From contig CALVZR010000197.1 of NCBI GenBank assembly GCA_944372565.1, positions 1 to 14,251 of the forward strand: a DNA stretch of 14,251 nucleotides, written 5' to 3'. Every line of letters starts with the position of its first letter. The stretch's first letter is position 1. The position numbers were made by a program, and so were the translations under genes. This document shows, in pieces, positions 5,534-12,053 of this stretch. The DNA is from an uncultured Clostridia bacterium. GTDB lineage: Bacteria > Bacillota > Clostridia > Christensenellales > Borkfalkiaceae. The notes below the pieces were generated by a model. The model saw only the letters and a program-made list of their open reading frames with translations, searched no databases and was not told the origin of the DNA.

Positions 5534-6898
5534 ATGAATGTCGAAAATTTCGGCGCGCTGAAAAAACTTTCGGCCCGCCTTGGCGAAAAACTGTACCTCG
5601 TGGGCGGCGTCGTGCGCAATTATCTGCTGTGCGGAAAGTTCCTCGGGGATATCGACCTCGCTTCCGCAAACGCCGCGGAAGAACTGGAAGAGGCGCTTCG
5701 CGCCGAGGGCTTGCAGATCGACGCGGTGTATAAACGCACGGGCACGGTGATGTTCCGCCTGCCCGACGGGGAGCACTGCGAGCACACCACTTTCCGCCGC
5801 GAGGAATATGAAGAGGGCGGGGCGCACACGCCCGCGCGCACCGCGTTTACGGGGGAGATCGCGGAGGACGCCCGCCGCCGCGATTTCAAGTGCAACGCGA
5901 TCTATATGGACGTCGTTTCGCGGGAGATCGCCGATCCCCTCGGCGGGGAGGAGGACGTGCGCGCGCGCAGGCTGGATACAACCGTTTCCCCGCGGGAAGT
6001 GTTCCGCGCGGACGGGCTCAGGCTGCTGCGGCTGTGCCGTTTTGCCGCCGAACTGGGGTTCGCCCCCACGGAGGAGACCGTTGCGGGCGCGCGGGAGTTT
6101 TGCAGGAACATAGACGATATTTCCGCCGAGCGCGTCTGGGACGAACTCAAAAAAATGCTGCTCGCCGATCGGAAATATCCCTTTTCCGATCCGCGCGGGC
6201 ACTATACGGCGCTCAAACTCTGCCATAAAATCGGCGTTTTGGAGCGCATCATGCCCGAACTCGCCGCGGGGGACGGCATGCCCCAGCGGAGCGATTTTCA
6301 CGATCACGACGTGCTCGAACATTCTTTGCGCACCGTGCTGTACGCCGATCCGCGCGTGCGGCTCGCCGCGCTGCTGCACGACGTGGGCAAACCCTATGCG
6401 ATGCGGCATTTCGGCGCGTATAAGACGCACAACGAAAACGGCGAGGTCATCGCGCGGGACATCCTCGCGCGGCTCAAAGCGCCCAAAGCCGTTACGGAGG
6501 AGGTGTGCGCGCTCACCTATCTGCACATGACCGATCTCGACGGCAGGATGAAGGAGGGAAAAGTGCGGCTGTTTTTAGCGGAGCATTTCGCGCTTATTGA
6601 AAAGCTGCTGCTCTTAAAGCAGGCCGATTATTCCGCCTGCAAGGACGATCTTTCCCCCGCGCCCACCGTGGAGAAGTGGAAGAAAATCATGGCGAAGATG
6701 GAAGCGGAAGGCGCGCCGCTTTCCCTTTCGCAGCTGAAAATCGGGGGGAAGGAACTTGCGGCGCTCGGCTATCGGGGGAAGGAGATCGGCGAAGAACTTT
6801 CCCGCCTGTTCCGCCTGGCGGTGCCGGACGGAAAGCTGAACGACCCCGCAAAACTGAAAGAACTCGCCGCGCGGAACCTTCCTTCCGGCGGAAAATAA
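5534..6898 (+). CDS. cca: CCA-adding tRNA nucleotidyltransferase with HD domain
   Basis: This enzyme builds or repairs the 3' CCA end of tRNAs. The protein is 454 residues. The N-terminal nucleotidyltransferase head has GGVVRNYLL (residues 24-32), the catalytic pair in GDIDLA (Asp39, Asp41) and RRDFKCNAIY (115-124). The amino-acid template motif normally written EDxxR reads ADGLR here (159-163), keeping Asp160 and Arg163 but losing the Glu; the usual VRD is VRN. ADPLGG (133-138) and LLRLCRFAAELGF (164-176) are typical of class II enzymes. From about residue 255 there is an HD phosphohydrolase-type domain with LLHDVGKP (281-288), seen in many bacterial members. The ATG at 5534 is the only plausible start before the catalytic core, yet it has no ribosome binding site because the -10 is seven bases away. 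rmuC follows after 22 bases. Confidence 0.92.
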   Translation: MNVENFGALKKLSARLGEKLYLVGGVVRNYLLCGKFLGDIDLASANAAEELEEALRAEGLQIDAVYKRTGTVMFRLPDGEHCEHTTFRREEYEEGGAHTPARTAFTGEIAEDARRRDFKCNAIYMDVVSREIADPLGGEEDVRARRLDTTVSPREVFRADGLRLLRLCRFAAELGFAPTEETVAGAREFCRNIDDISAERVWDELKKMLLADRKYPFSDPRGHYTALKLCHKIGVLERIMPELAAGDGMPQRSDFHDHDVLEHSLRTVLYADPRVRLAALLHDVGKPYAMRHFGAYKTHNENGEVIARDILARLKAPKAVTEEVCALTYLHMTDLDGRMKEGKVRLFLAEHFALIEKLLLLKQADYSACKDDLSPAPTVEKWKKIMAKMEAEGAPLSLSQLKIGGKELAALGYRGKEIGEELSRLFRLAVPDGKLNDPAKLKELAARNLPSGGK

Positions 6899-6920
6899 AG
6901 ACTGCAAAGGAAAAAAGAAC

Positions 6921-8072
6921 ATGGAAATATATATCGTTATCGCGGCGGCGCTCGTGCTGGTGAACATCGCGCTCACCGCCGCGCTCCTGCTGAAAAAGGA
7001 CAAAAAGGAGGGCGGGGAGAGCGACAGGATGGCGGAGATCCGCAGCGCCGCCCTGCTCGACAGCATCGACCGCGCCTTCGCGGCGCAGAACCGCCGCATA
7101 GACGACGCGGAAAGCCACATCAACGCCGCGCTCAAAGATTTCGCGGCGCGCACCGAGCGCGAACTCGGGGAAATGCGCTTCGTGGTGGACGAAAAACTCA
7201 GCTCCACCCTCGAAAAGCGGCTGGAAAGCTCGTACCGCATCATCGCGGAAAACCTCAACAAGGTGGCGGTGGGCATCGGGGAGGTCAACCGTTTGGCGGA
7301 CAGCGTGGGGGATATCCGGAAACTCTTTTCCAACGTGAAACTGCGCGGCACATGGGGGGAGATCCAGCTCGAAAACCTGCTTTCGGATATGCTCGCGCCC
7401 GAACAGTTCGCCCGCAATTGCAGGCTCAACCCGGCAGCGGACGCCTTTGTGGATTTCGCCGTGATCATGCCCGATAAAAACGGCAACAAAACCTATCTTC
7501 CCATCGACTCCAAATTCCCCGCGGAGGAATACGCGCGGCTGGTTTCCGCGGAAACCGAGGAGGGCGCGCGGGCGGCGGAGCGCGCCCTCGCCGCAGCGAT
7601 CAGGCGGCAGGCGGACAGCATCGCGGCAAAATACATCTATCCGCCGCTCACCACCGATTTCGCCGTGATGTACCTCCCCACGGAGGGGCTGTTCGCCGAA
7701 ACGGTGAAAAACGCGGAACTTTCCGCCTATTTAAGCAAAATACGGGTGATGCCGTGCGGCCCGAGCAATCTCTACGCCCTTTTGAGCAGTTTGCAGGTGG
7801 GATTCCGCACGGTCGCCATCGAAAAGCGCAGCAGGGAACTCTGGCGGCTGCTTTCCGCGTTCAAGAGCGAGTTTGCCAAATTCACCCTGCTCCTCGAAAA
7901 GACGGGCAAAAAACTGCAGGAGGCGCAGGATTCGATCGACCTCGCCGCCAGGCGCACGCGCACCATCGGGCGCAGGCTGAAAGACGTGGAGGAGATCGGC
8001 GGCAGCGCGGAAGAAGAGGAAGAGCGGGAACAGCTTTCCTTCGGGCTGACGGAGGAGGGCGATCCCGAATAA
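6921..8072 (+). CDS. rmuC: RmuC family DNA recombination protein
   Basis: RmuC limits inversions at short inverted repeats in E. coli and has a PD-(D/E)XK-nuclease-like core; its precise reaction is not settled. The 383-residue protein has an N-terminal membrane helix (about 3-24), a long charged region likely to be coiled coil (35-135), and the conserved core with RGTWGE (142-147), PIDSKFP (194-200), TTDFAVMYLPTEGLFAE (244-260) and GFRTVAIEKRS (294-304). The end is rich in Glu (EEEEERE). AAAGG lies about 11 bases ahead of the ATG. The gap to cca is 22 bases with no terminator, so the two are cotranscribed from the leaderless cca promoter. All family motifs I know are present. Confidence 0.94.
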   Translation: MEIYIVIAAALVLVNIALTAALLLKKDKKEGGESDRMAEIRSAALLDSIDRAFAAQNRRIDDAESHINAALKDFAARTERELGEMRFVVDEKLSSTLEKRLESSYRIIAENLNKVAVGIGEVNRLADSVGDIRKLFSNVKLRGTWGEIQLENLLSDMLAPEQFARNCRLNPAADAFVDFAVIMPDKNGNKTYLPIDSKFPAEEYARLVSAETEEGARAAERALAAAIRRQADSIAAKYIYPPLTTDFAVMYLPTEGLFAETVKNAELSAYLSKIRVMPCGPSNLYALLSSLQVGFRTVAIEKRSRELWRLLSAFKSEFAKFTLLLEKTGKKLQEAQDSIDLAARRTRTIGRRLKDVEEIGGSAEEEEEREQLSFGLTEEGDPE

Positions 8073-8127
8073 AAACCCCGTATAGCGGGCAGAATCAAAG
8101 CGGGCGGGGAAAGTCTTGAAAATTCGA

Positions 8128-8156
8128 TTGCAATCTCCGCGCGGATAGTATATAAT
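8128..8156 (+). promoter_or_regulatory. Promoter of the repeat-containing surface protein
   Basis: TTGCAA (8128-8133) and a perfect TATAAT (8151-8156) are 17 bases apart. The transcript would carry a leader of about 70 bases (8163-8233) rich in short GC stems, such as CCGCG/CGCGG near 8172-8188. The rest of the space after rmuC holds no gene and no clear terminator for rmuC. Confidence 0.75.
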
Positions 8157-8233
8157 GTTAACGGGCGTGAAACCGCGGCGAAAACGCGGAATTGCCGCCC
8201 GCCGTTCCCCGCAGGGGGGAAAAGGAGTAAAAC

Positions 8234-9913
8234 ATGATCGGAAAAATTTTCAAATATATTCTCGTTATCCTGCTCGGCATGGTGCTGGGCGCGGGCGCGG
8301 TGGTGGGCGGCGTGTATCTGCTTGCCACGCGCACAAAGGTGGGCACCATCACCGGTTACGTGCCTTCGCTCGAACAATATCTCGGCGAATCCATTTCGGA
8401 TATGACCGTGCCCGAACTCGTGCAGGCGCTGGGCGATCCTTCCGCCACCGTGGGCACCTATACCGAATATTTCCCGTTCTTAAACGACGCTTTAGAAAAT
8501 CTCGCGAATTCGGAAACGCTCACGGCGTTCGCCTCCGTCGATCTCGACGCGCTCAAAGCCCTGCCGTTTTCCGAACTCGGCGCGAATCTCGGATCTCTCA
8601 TCAGCGTGACGGCGTCGCTTTCGTCGCTCTCCTCTTCGCTCAACTTCACCCTGCCCGATCTGCCGCTGTTCACGCAGACGGAAAACTACGTGAAGGTGAC
8701 GGACGACGCCTTCGAGATTACCAATCTTTATTATAAGGATAAGACGGCGGAAATTTATTACGTTTCCGCGGAAACCGAGGACGGCGCCGTTTACGCGCAC
8801 GCTTACAGCGAGGAAGGCGACCTTCTGCCCGAAGCGGAGGGGCAGGCGCTCTACTATCGTTCGGAGGGCATCGACGAACTGCCCGTGACGGACGCGATCT
8901 CCGCGCTTTCCGCCTCGCTCGACGTGGCGGAACTCACCGTGGGGGACTTAAAGGAGGATTTCGGCATCGATCTTCTCGGCTCGGGCGAGGGCATCGTGAA
9001 CGAACTCATCGCGGCGGACGACAAGATCAACGAGATCGCCGATAAGCTGGACGGCCGCATAGACGGCATCGAACTCGGCGACGTGATCGACGTCACCGCG
9101 GACAGCACGCCCATTCTGCGGGCGCTCGAACATACGACCATCGCGGAACTCGACGGGAGGATTCAGACCATCACCTTGAAAGAGGTGATCGAGATCGACC
9201 AAACCAGCGCGCCCATTCTGATCGCGCTTCAGGATACCACGGTCACGGGATTGGGCGAAAGGGTGAAAACGCTCACCCTGGGCGAAGTGGTGAATACCGA
9301 AGACAACGCCATTTTGGAATATCTTTCCTCCTCCACGATGGAGAATCTGGGCGGCAAACTCAACGAAATGCCCCTTTCCACCTTCCTGAACGTGGATGAG
9401 GGCGGCTCGGCGGGCAACGCCATTTTGGACGCCCTTCTCAAAGATAACGGGGAAGGCCCGACCACCATCTCCAATCTCACCGAGCGCATCAACGCGCTGA
9501 AAATTTCCGACGTGTATGAAACCGATCCCTTCGTGCCCGCGGAGGGGGCGGGCAGGGAAAACTGCCGCTATTTCACGCGCACGGAAGGGGCAAACGGCTA
9601 TATCTATACCGAAACGGAATATACGGAAGGCGCCGAGCTTTATCAGGTGGAATCGGGCGCGGGCATCTGGCTCATCCTGCTTTACGACAGGAGCGGGGCG
9701 GACGGCGTAAGCGTTTACGAACAGGCGGAAGAACCCCCGCTCGCCGAACTCGCGACCTATATCCAGACGCGGCTGACGGACGAAACGACGGGCATCGGGA
9801 ACTGTTCTTTGCAGGAACTTTACGAAATCGGCTTCATTTCCGCCGCGCCCGCCGAGTCGTTTGCCGATTCCACGCTGAACAGTTTGATCGAAACTCTGGG
9901 CCGCGCCGCGTAA
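8234..9913 (+). CDS. Membrane-anchored repeat protein of unknown function
   Basis: I do not recognise this 559-residue protein. Residues 6-31 form one hydrophobic helix after a short basic start (MIGKIFK), with no lipobox and no clear cleavage site, so the rest is probably outside and tethered by the helix. The ectodomain is acidic with few cysteines (444 and 524). Residues 272-431 contain degenerate repeats of about 34 residues, each starting with L-[DGT]-x-[RK]-[IVL], then a short strand such as ITLKEVI or LTLGEVV, then an A-I-L-x-x-L helix. Weaker copies appear at 229-271 and near 509-534. Two strand-rich, Tyr-rich segments (150-210, 443-500) are inserted between repeat blocks. AAGGAG lies just upstream of the ATG. 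It has its own promoter and is followed immediately by the rpsF promoter. A scaffold or cell-surface role is only a guess. Confidence 0.8.
   Translation: MIGKIFKYILVILLGMVLGAGAVVGGVYLLATRTKVGTITGYVPSLEQYLGESISDMTVPELVQALGDPSATVGTYTEYFPFLNDALENLANSETLTAFASVDLDALKALPFSELGANLGSLISVTASLSSLSSSLNFTLPDLPLFTQTENYVKVTDDAFEITNLYYKDKTAEIYYVSAETEDGAVYAHAYSEEGDLLPEAEGQALYYRSEGIDELPVTDAISALSASLDVAELTVGDLKEDFGIDLLGSGEGIVNELIAADDKINEIADKLDGRIDGIELGDVIDVTADSTPILRALEHTTIAELDGRIQTITLKEVIEIDQTSAPILIALQDTTVTGLGERVKTLTLGEVVNTEDNAILEYLSSSTMENLGGKLNEMPLSTFLNVDEGGSAGNAILDALLKDNGEGPTTISNLTERINALKISDVYETDPFVPAEGAGRENCRYFTRTEGANGYIYTETEYTEGAELYQVESGAGIWLILLYDRSGADGVSVYEQAEEPPLAELATYIQTRLTDETTGIGNCSLQELYEIGFISAAPAESFADSTLNSLIETLGRAA
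9047..9526 (+). repeat. Degenerate repeats of about 34 residues in the coding sequence
   Basis: Five consecutive units are visible in the protein: residues 272-305, 306-339, 340-371, 372-414 (lengthened by a Gly-rich insertion) and 415-431 (partial). The first two are closest (LDGRIDGIELGDVI and LDGRIQTITLKEVI). DNA identity between units is low, so these are old repeats rather than a recent expansion. Confidence 0.75.
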
Positions 9914-9937
9914 ATTTTCGTTTTTCCGCGAAAAACG

Positions 9938-9966
9938 TTGACAAACGGGCGGGAATTTGATAAAAT
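9938..9966 (+). promoter_or_regulatory. Promoter of the rpsF-ssb-rpsR operon
   Basis: TTGACA (9938-9943), 17 bases, TAAAAT (9961-9966, five of six). A small AT-rich hairpin (CGTTTTT 9919-9925 with AAAAACG 9931-9937) abuts the -35; it lacks a following T tract, so it is not a standard terminator. Confidence 0.85.
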
Positions 9967-9977
9967 AAACTGACCTT

Positions 9978-9997
9978 GATTGCGGAAGGACGCAATC
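9978..9997 (+). promoter_or_regulatory. Leader hairpin ahead of rpsF, possible S6:S18 autoregulation site
   Basis: A perfect seven-base-pair stem (GATTGCG 9978-9984 with CGCAATC 9991-9997) with the loop GAAGGA lies a few bases after the predicted transcription start, followed by CCG and again ACCGG before the ribosome binding site. Known rpsF leaders bind the S6:S18 complex through a hairpin with a critical CCG. The position and CCG fit, but I cannot fold or align it to confirm. Confidence 0.4.
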
Positions 9998-10022
9998 CGA
10001 ATAAGACCGGGAGGTACAGGAA

Positions 10023-10304
10023 ATGACGAAATACGATATGCTTTACATTTTGGCTCCTGAGCTGGAAGAAGAAGCGAGAGAAGTCATTATCAAAAAGTTT
10101 GAGGACCTGGTGGCCGCGAACGGCGGCTCCGTCGAAAAGACGGACAGGTGGGGCATGAAGAAACTGCAATACCCCATCAACTACAAGTCCGAGGGCTATT
10201 ATGTGGTGATGACCTTCGAAAGCGAAAAGACCTTCGTTGCAGAGCTCAAGCGCGTTGTCGGCATTACGGACGGTGTCATGAGAAGACTGATCACCAAAGC
10301 GTAA
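10023..10304 (+). CDS. rpsF: 30S ribosomal protein S6
   Basis: A 93-residue ribosomal protein that binds the central domain of 16S rRNA together with S18. It has the family's opening (YDMLYILAPELEEE), the central DRWGMKKLQYPINYKSEGYY segment and the closing GVMRRLI. GGAGG (10010-10014) lies 8 bases before the ATG. It is the first gene of the conserved rpsF-ssb-rpsR operon, 15 bases from ssb. Length is normal and there is no glutamate-rich tail. Confidence 0.97.
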   Translation: MTKYDMLYILAPELEEEAREVIIKKFEDLVAANGGSVEKTDRWGMKKLQYPINYKSEGYYVVMTFESEKTFVAELKRVVGITDGVMRRLITKA

Positions 10305-10319
10305 TCGCGGGAGGAGAGT

Positions 10320-10742
10320 ATGAACAAAGTTTTGTTGATAGGCAATCTTACGCGCGATCCCGAATTGTCCGAAACGTCGGGCGGGGTGGCGGTGTGCCAC
10401 TTCACCGTGGCGGTCACGCGCGATTTCGCTTCGGCGGACGGCAACCGCGAAACGGACTTTTTCAACGTTACCGTATGGCGCGGCAGGGCGGAAACCTGCG
10501 GAAGATACCTTAAAAAGGGCAACAAAGTCGCGGTGATGGGCAGTTTGCAGAACCGTTCTTACGACGATAAGGACGGTATCCGCCGCACTGCCACGGAAGT
10601 TATCGCGAGCGACGTGGAGTTCTTAACGCCCAAAAACGCTGCGGGCGGCGGAGAACCCTTCGCGGAAGAAGTGGTCGCGGTGAAAAAGCAGCGGCCCCAG
10701 CTCACGGCGATCGAGGACGACGACAACGATCTGCCGTTCTGA
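10320..10742 (+). CDS. ssb: Single-stranded DNA-binding protein
   Basis: SSB coats single-stranded DNA during replication, recombination and repair and recruits partner enzymes through its tail. The 140-residue protein starts with MNKVLLIGNLTRDPEL, contains the OB-fold segments FFNVTVWRGRAE and YLKKGNKVAVMGSL, and ends in the acidic tip DDDNDLPF, a slight variant of the usual DDDIPF partner-binding peptide. The linker between fold and tip is short (about 25 residues). GGGAGGAG precedes the ATG closely. Its place between rpsF and rpsR is the typical Firmicute arrangement. Confidence 0.97.
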   Translation: MNKVLLIGNLTRDPELSETSGGVAVCHFTVAVTRDFASADGNRETDFFNVTVWRGRAETCGRYLKKGNKVAVMGSLQNRSYDDKDGIRRTATEVIASDVEFLTPKNAAGGGEPFAEEVVAVKKQRPQLTAIEDDDNDLPF

Positions 10743-10762
10743 TTGAAAAAGGAGTTAAAAAA

Positions 10763-11017
10763 ATGGAAGAAAATAAAACGACTGCGGTCAAAAAGAATAT
10801 CAAGAGAACGCCCAGGAAAAAGGTTTGCGCTTTCTGCCAGGGCAAAATCGAAAATATCGATTATAAGGACGTGAATACCCTTAAAAAGTACGTTTCGGAA
10901 AACGGAAAGATCCTGCCGCGGCGCATGACGGGCACCTGCGCGAAGCATCAGCGCGTGCTGGCAACCGCCGTAAAGCGTGCGCGCATTGCCGATCTTCTGC
11001 CGTTCAAGGGCGAATAA
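10763..11017 (+). CDS. rpsR: 30S ribosomal protein S18, zinc-ligand-containing form
   Basis: An 84-residue partner of S6 in the small subunit. The core KDVNTLKKYVSENGKILPRR and the end RARIADLLPF are diagnostic. Cys22, Cys25 (VCAFC), Cys59 and His62 (TCAKHQ) form a likely zinc site, the so-called C+ form found in some bacteria. The N-terminus is basic (KKNIKRTPRKK) and contacts rRNA in the family. AAGGAG lies upstream of the ATG, 20 bases after ssb. The operon ends with a terminator at 11032. Confidence 0.97.
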   Translation: MEENKTTAVKKNIKRTPRKKVCAFCQGKIENIDYKDVNTLKKYVSENGKILPRRMTGTCAKHQRVLATAVKRARIADLLPFKGE

Positions 11018-11031
11018 TTTCAAACGGGTTC

Positions 11032-11069
11032 AAAACGCTCTGCGGCAAGCGGGGCGTTTTTTGTTTTTT
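11032..11069 (+). terminator. Terminator of the rpsF-ssb-rpsR operon
   Basis: A 12-pair stem including two G-U pairs (AAAACGCTCTGC 11032-11043 with GCGGGGCGTTTT 11049-11060) around GGCAA, followed by two runs of six T split by one G. Confidence 0.9.
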
Positions 11070-11074
11070 GCGTA

Positions 11075-11103
11075 TTGACAAAACGCAGATAGCGGAATAT
11101 AAT
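11075..11103 (+). promoter_or_regulatory. Perfect consensus promoter of the HAD hydrolase gene
   Basis: TTGACA (11075-11080) and TATAAT (11098-11103), 17 bases apart. The -10 overlaps the in-frame ATG at 11102, so that ATG cannot be the translation start of this transcript. Confidence 0.88.
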
Positions 11104-11188
11104 GAAAACAGGGGCGGCGTATGTTGTCTGCAAAAAGCGGTCGTATTGCGGCGGACTGTGTTCAAACGACAAGAAAAGAGGTGAAAAA

Positions 11189-11902
11189 GTGGCTTATCAA
11201 CTGATCGCGTTCGATCTGGACGGAACGCTTACCCAACACAAATCGAAACTCGAAGATTTCAACCGCGAACTGCTTTGCGATCTGCAAAAAAAGTACCGCT
11301 GCCTGATGGTGGGCGCTGGCGGCTGCGAGCGCATTTATAAACAGCTCGGCGAATTTCCCATCGACATCATCGGAAATTACGGCATGCAGCAGTCGAAGAT
11401 AGAAAACGGAAAGTTCGTGCTCGTGAAAAACGACAGCTATACCGTCGATCGTAAATTTTTCGACGAAACGGCGGCGGAACTGCGTGAAATCACGGGTTAT
11501 ACGCAATACGCGGGGGAGAGCGTGGAGTATCACGCTTCCGGGGCGGTCACGTTCCCGCTGCTCGGCACGGCGGCGAAACTGGAAGACAAACTGCACTTCG
11601 ACCCCGGCGGAGAAAAACGCCGCGCGATATATCCGCTTGTCGCAAAGGCGTTCGGGGATTACAACTGTTTCGTGGGCGGTTCGTCCTCGTTCGACATCGT
11701 GAAAAAGCAATACGATAAATACCGCGCGCTCACGGCATACGCGGCGGAGGAAGGGATAAAAAAGGAAGAAATTCTCTTCGTCGGCGACGATTTTGAAACG
11801 GGCGGCAACGACGAACAGGTGAAGCTGGGCGGCATCGACTGCGTTTTCGTGAAGGATTACAGGCACACGCGGCGTTACCTGCAGGAAAAAAACGCGATCT
11901 GA
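11189..11902 (+). CDS. HAD-superfamily hydrolase resembling eukaryotic-type phosphomannomutase
   Basis: A 237-residue cytoplasmic protein of the HAD IIB class. Motif I is FDLDGTL (Asp9, Asp11); a lysine in QYDKYRAL (Lys177) and GDDFETGGND (199-208) complete the acid cluster. VEYHASGAV, GGSSSFDIV and GGND follow the order seen in eukaryotic phosphomannomutases (FRNGM, GGQISFD, GGND), but arginines that hold the sugar phosphate there are His or Thr here, and the motif II position reads VGAGG without the usual Ser or Thr. It may be a sugar phosphatase or mutase with another substrate. The GTG at 11189 is chosen because GAGGTGA (11178-11184), a seven-base anti-SD match, lies just upstream and because the longer frame from 11102 starts inside the promoter. 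The leader is about 80 bases. It is a single-gene unit. Confidence 0.85.
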   Translation: MAYQLIAFDLDGTLTQHKSKLEDFNRELLCDLQKKYRCLMVGAGGCERIYKQLGEFPIDIIGNYGMQQSKIENGKFVLVKNDSYTVDRKFFDETAAELREITGYTQYAGESVEYHASGAVTFPLLGTAAKLEDKLHFDPGGEKRRAIYPLVAKAFGDYNCFVGGSSSFDIVKKQYDKYRALTAYAAEEGIKKEEILFVGDDFETGGNDEQVKLGGIDCVFVKDYRHTRRYLQEKNAI

Positions 11903-11962
11903 CCGCGAAAAACATTATTTTAAATAAAGCGTACTTTTTTCGATAACGAAAAACTTTCGGAT

Positions 11963-11998
11963 AAAGCGCTGCGATCTCGGGTATTGCGGCGCTTTTTT
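11963..11998 (+). terminator. Terminator after the HAD gene
   Basis: AAAGCGCTGC (11963-11972) pairs with GCGGCGCTTT (11986-11995), with one G-U pair and a 13-base loop; T continues to 11998. A smaller AT-rich hairpin (TTTTTCG/CGAAAAA, 11936-11953) precedes it. Confidence 0.8.
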
Positions 11999-12053
11999 GC
12001 ACCATTTGACGCCGTCAGGAAAAGTACGCATTTTTTAAACGGGGAGGAACAAA

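Noticed and set aside
8155..8736. 193-residue + strand frame overlapping the repeat protein
   Set aside because: It begins within the -10 of the promoter, is Arg/His-rich and out of frame with the repeat protein, which has a proper start.
9919..9937. Terminator after the repeat protein
   Set aside because: The seven-base-pair AT-rich stem has no T tract after it and directly abuts the rpsF -35.
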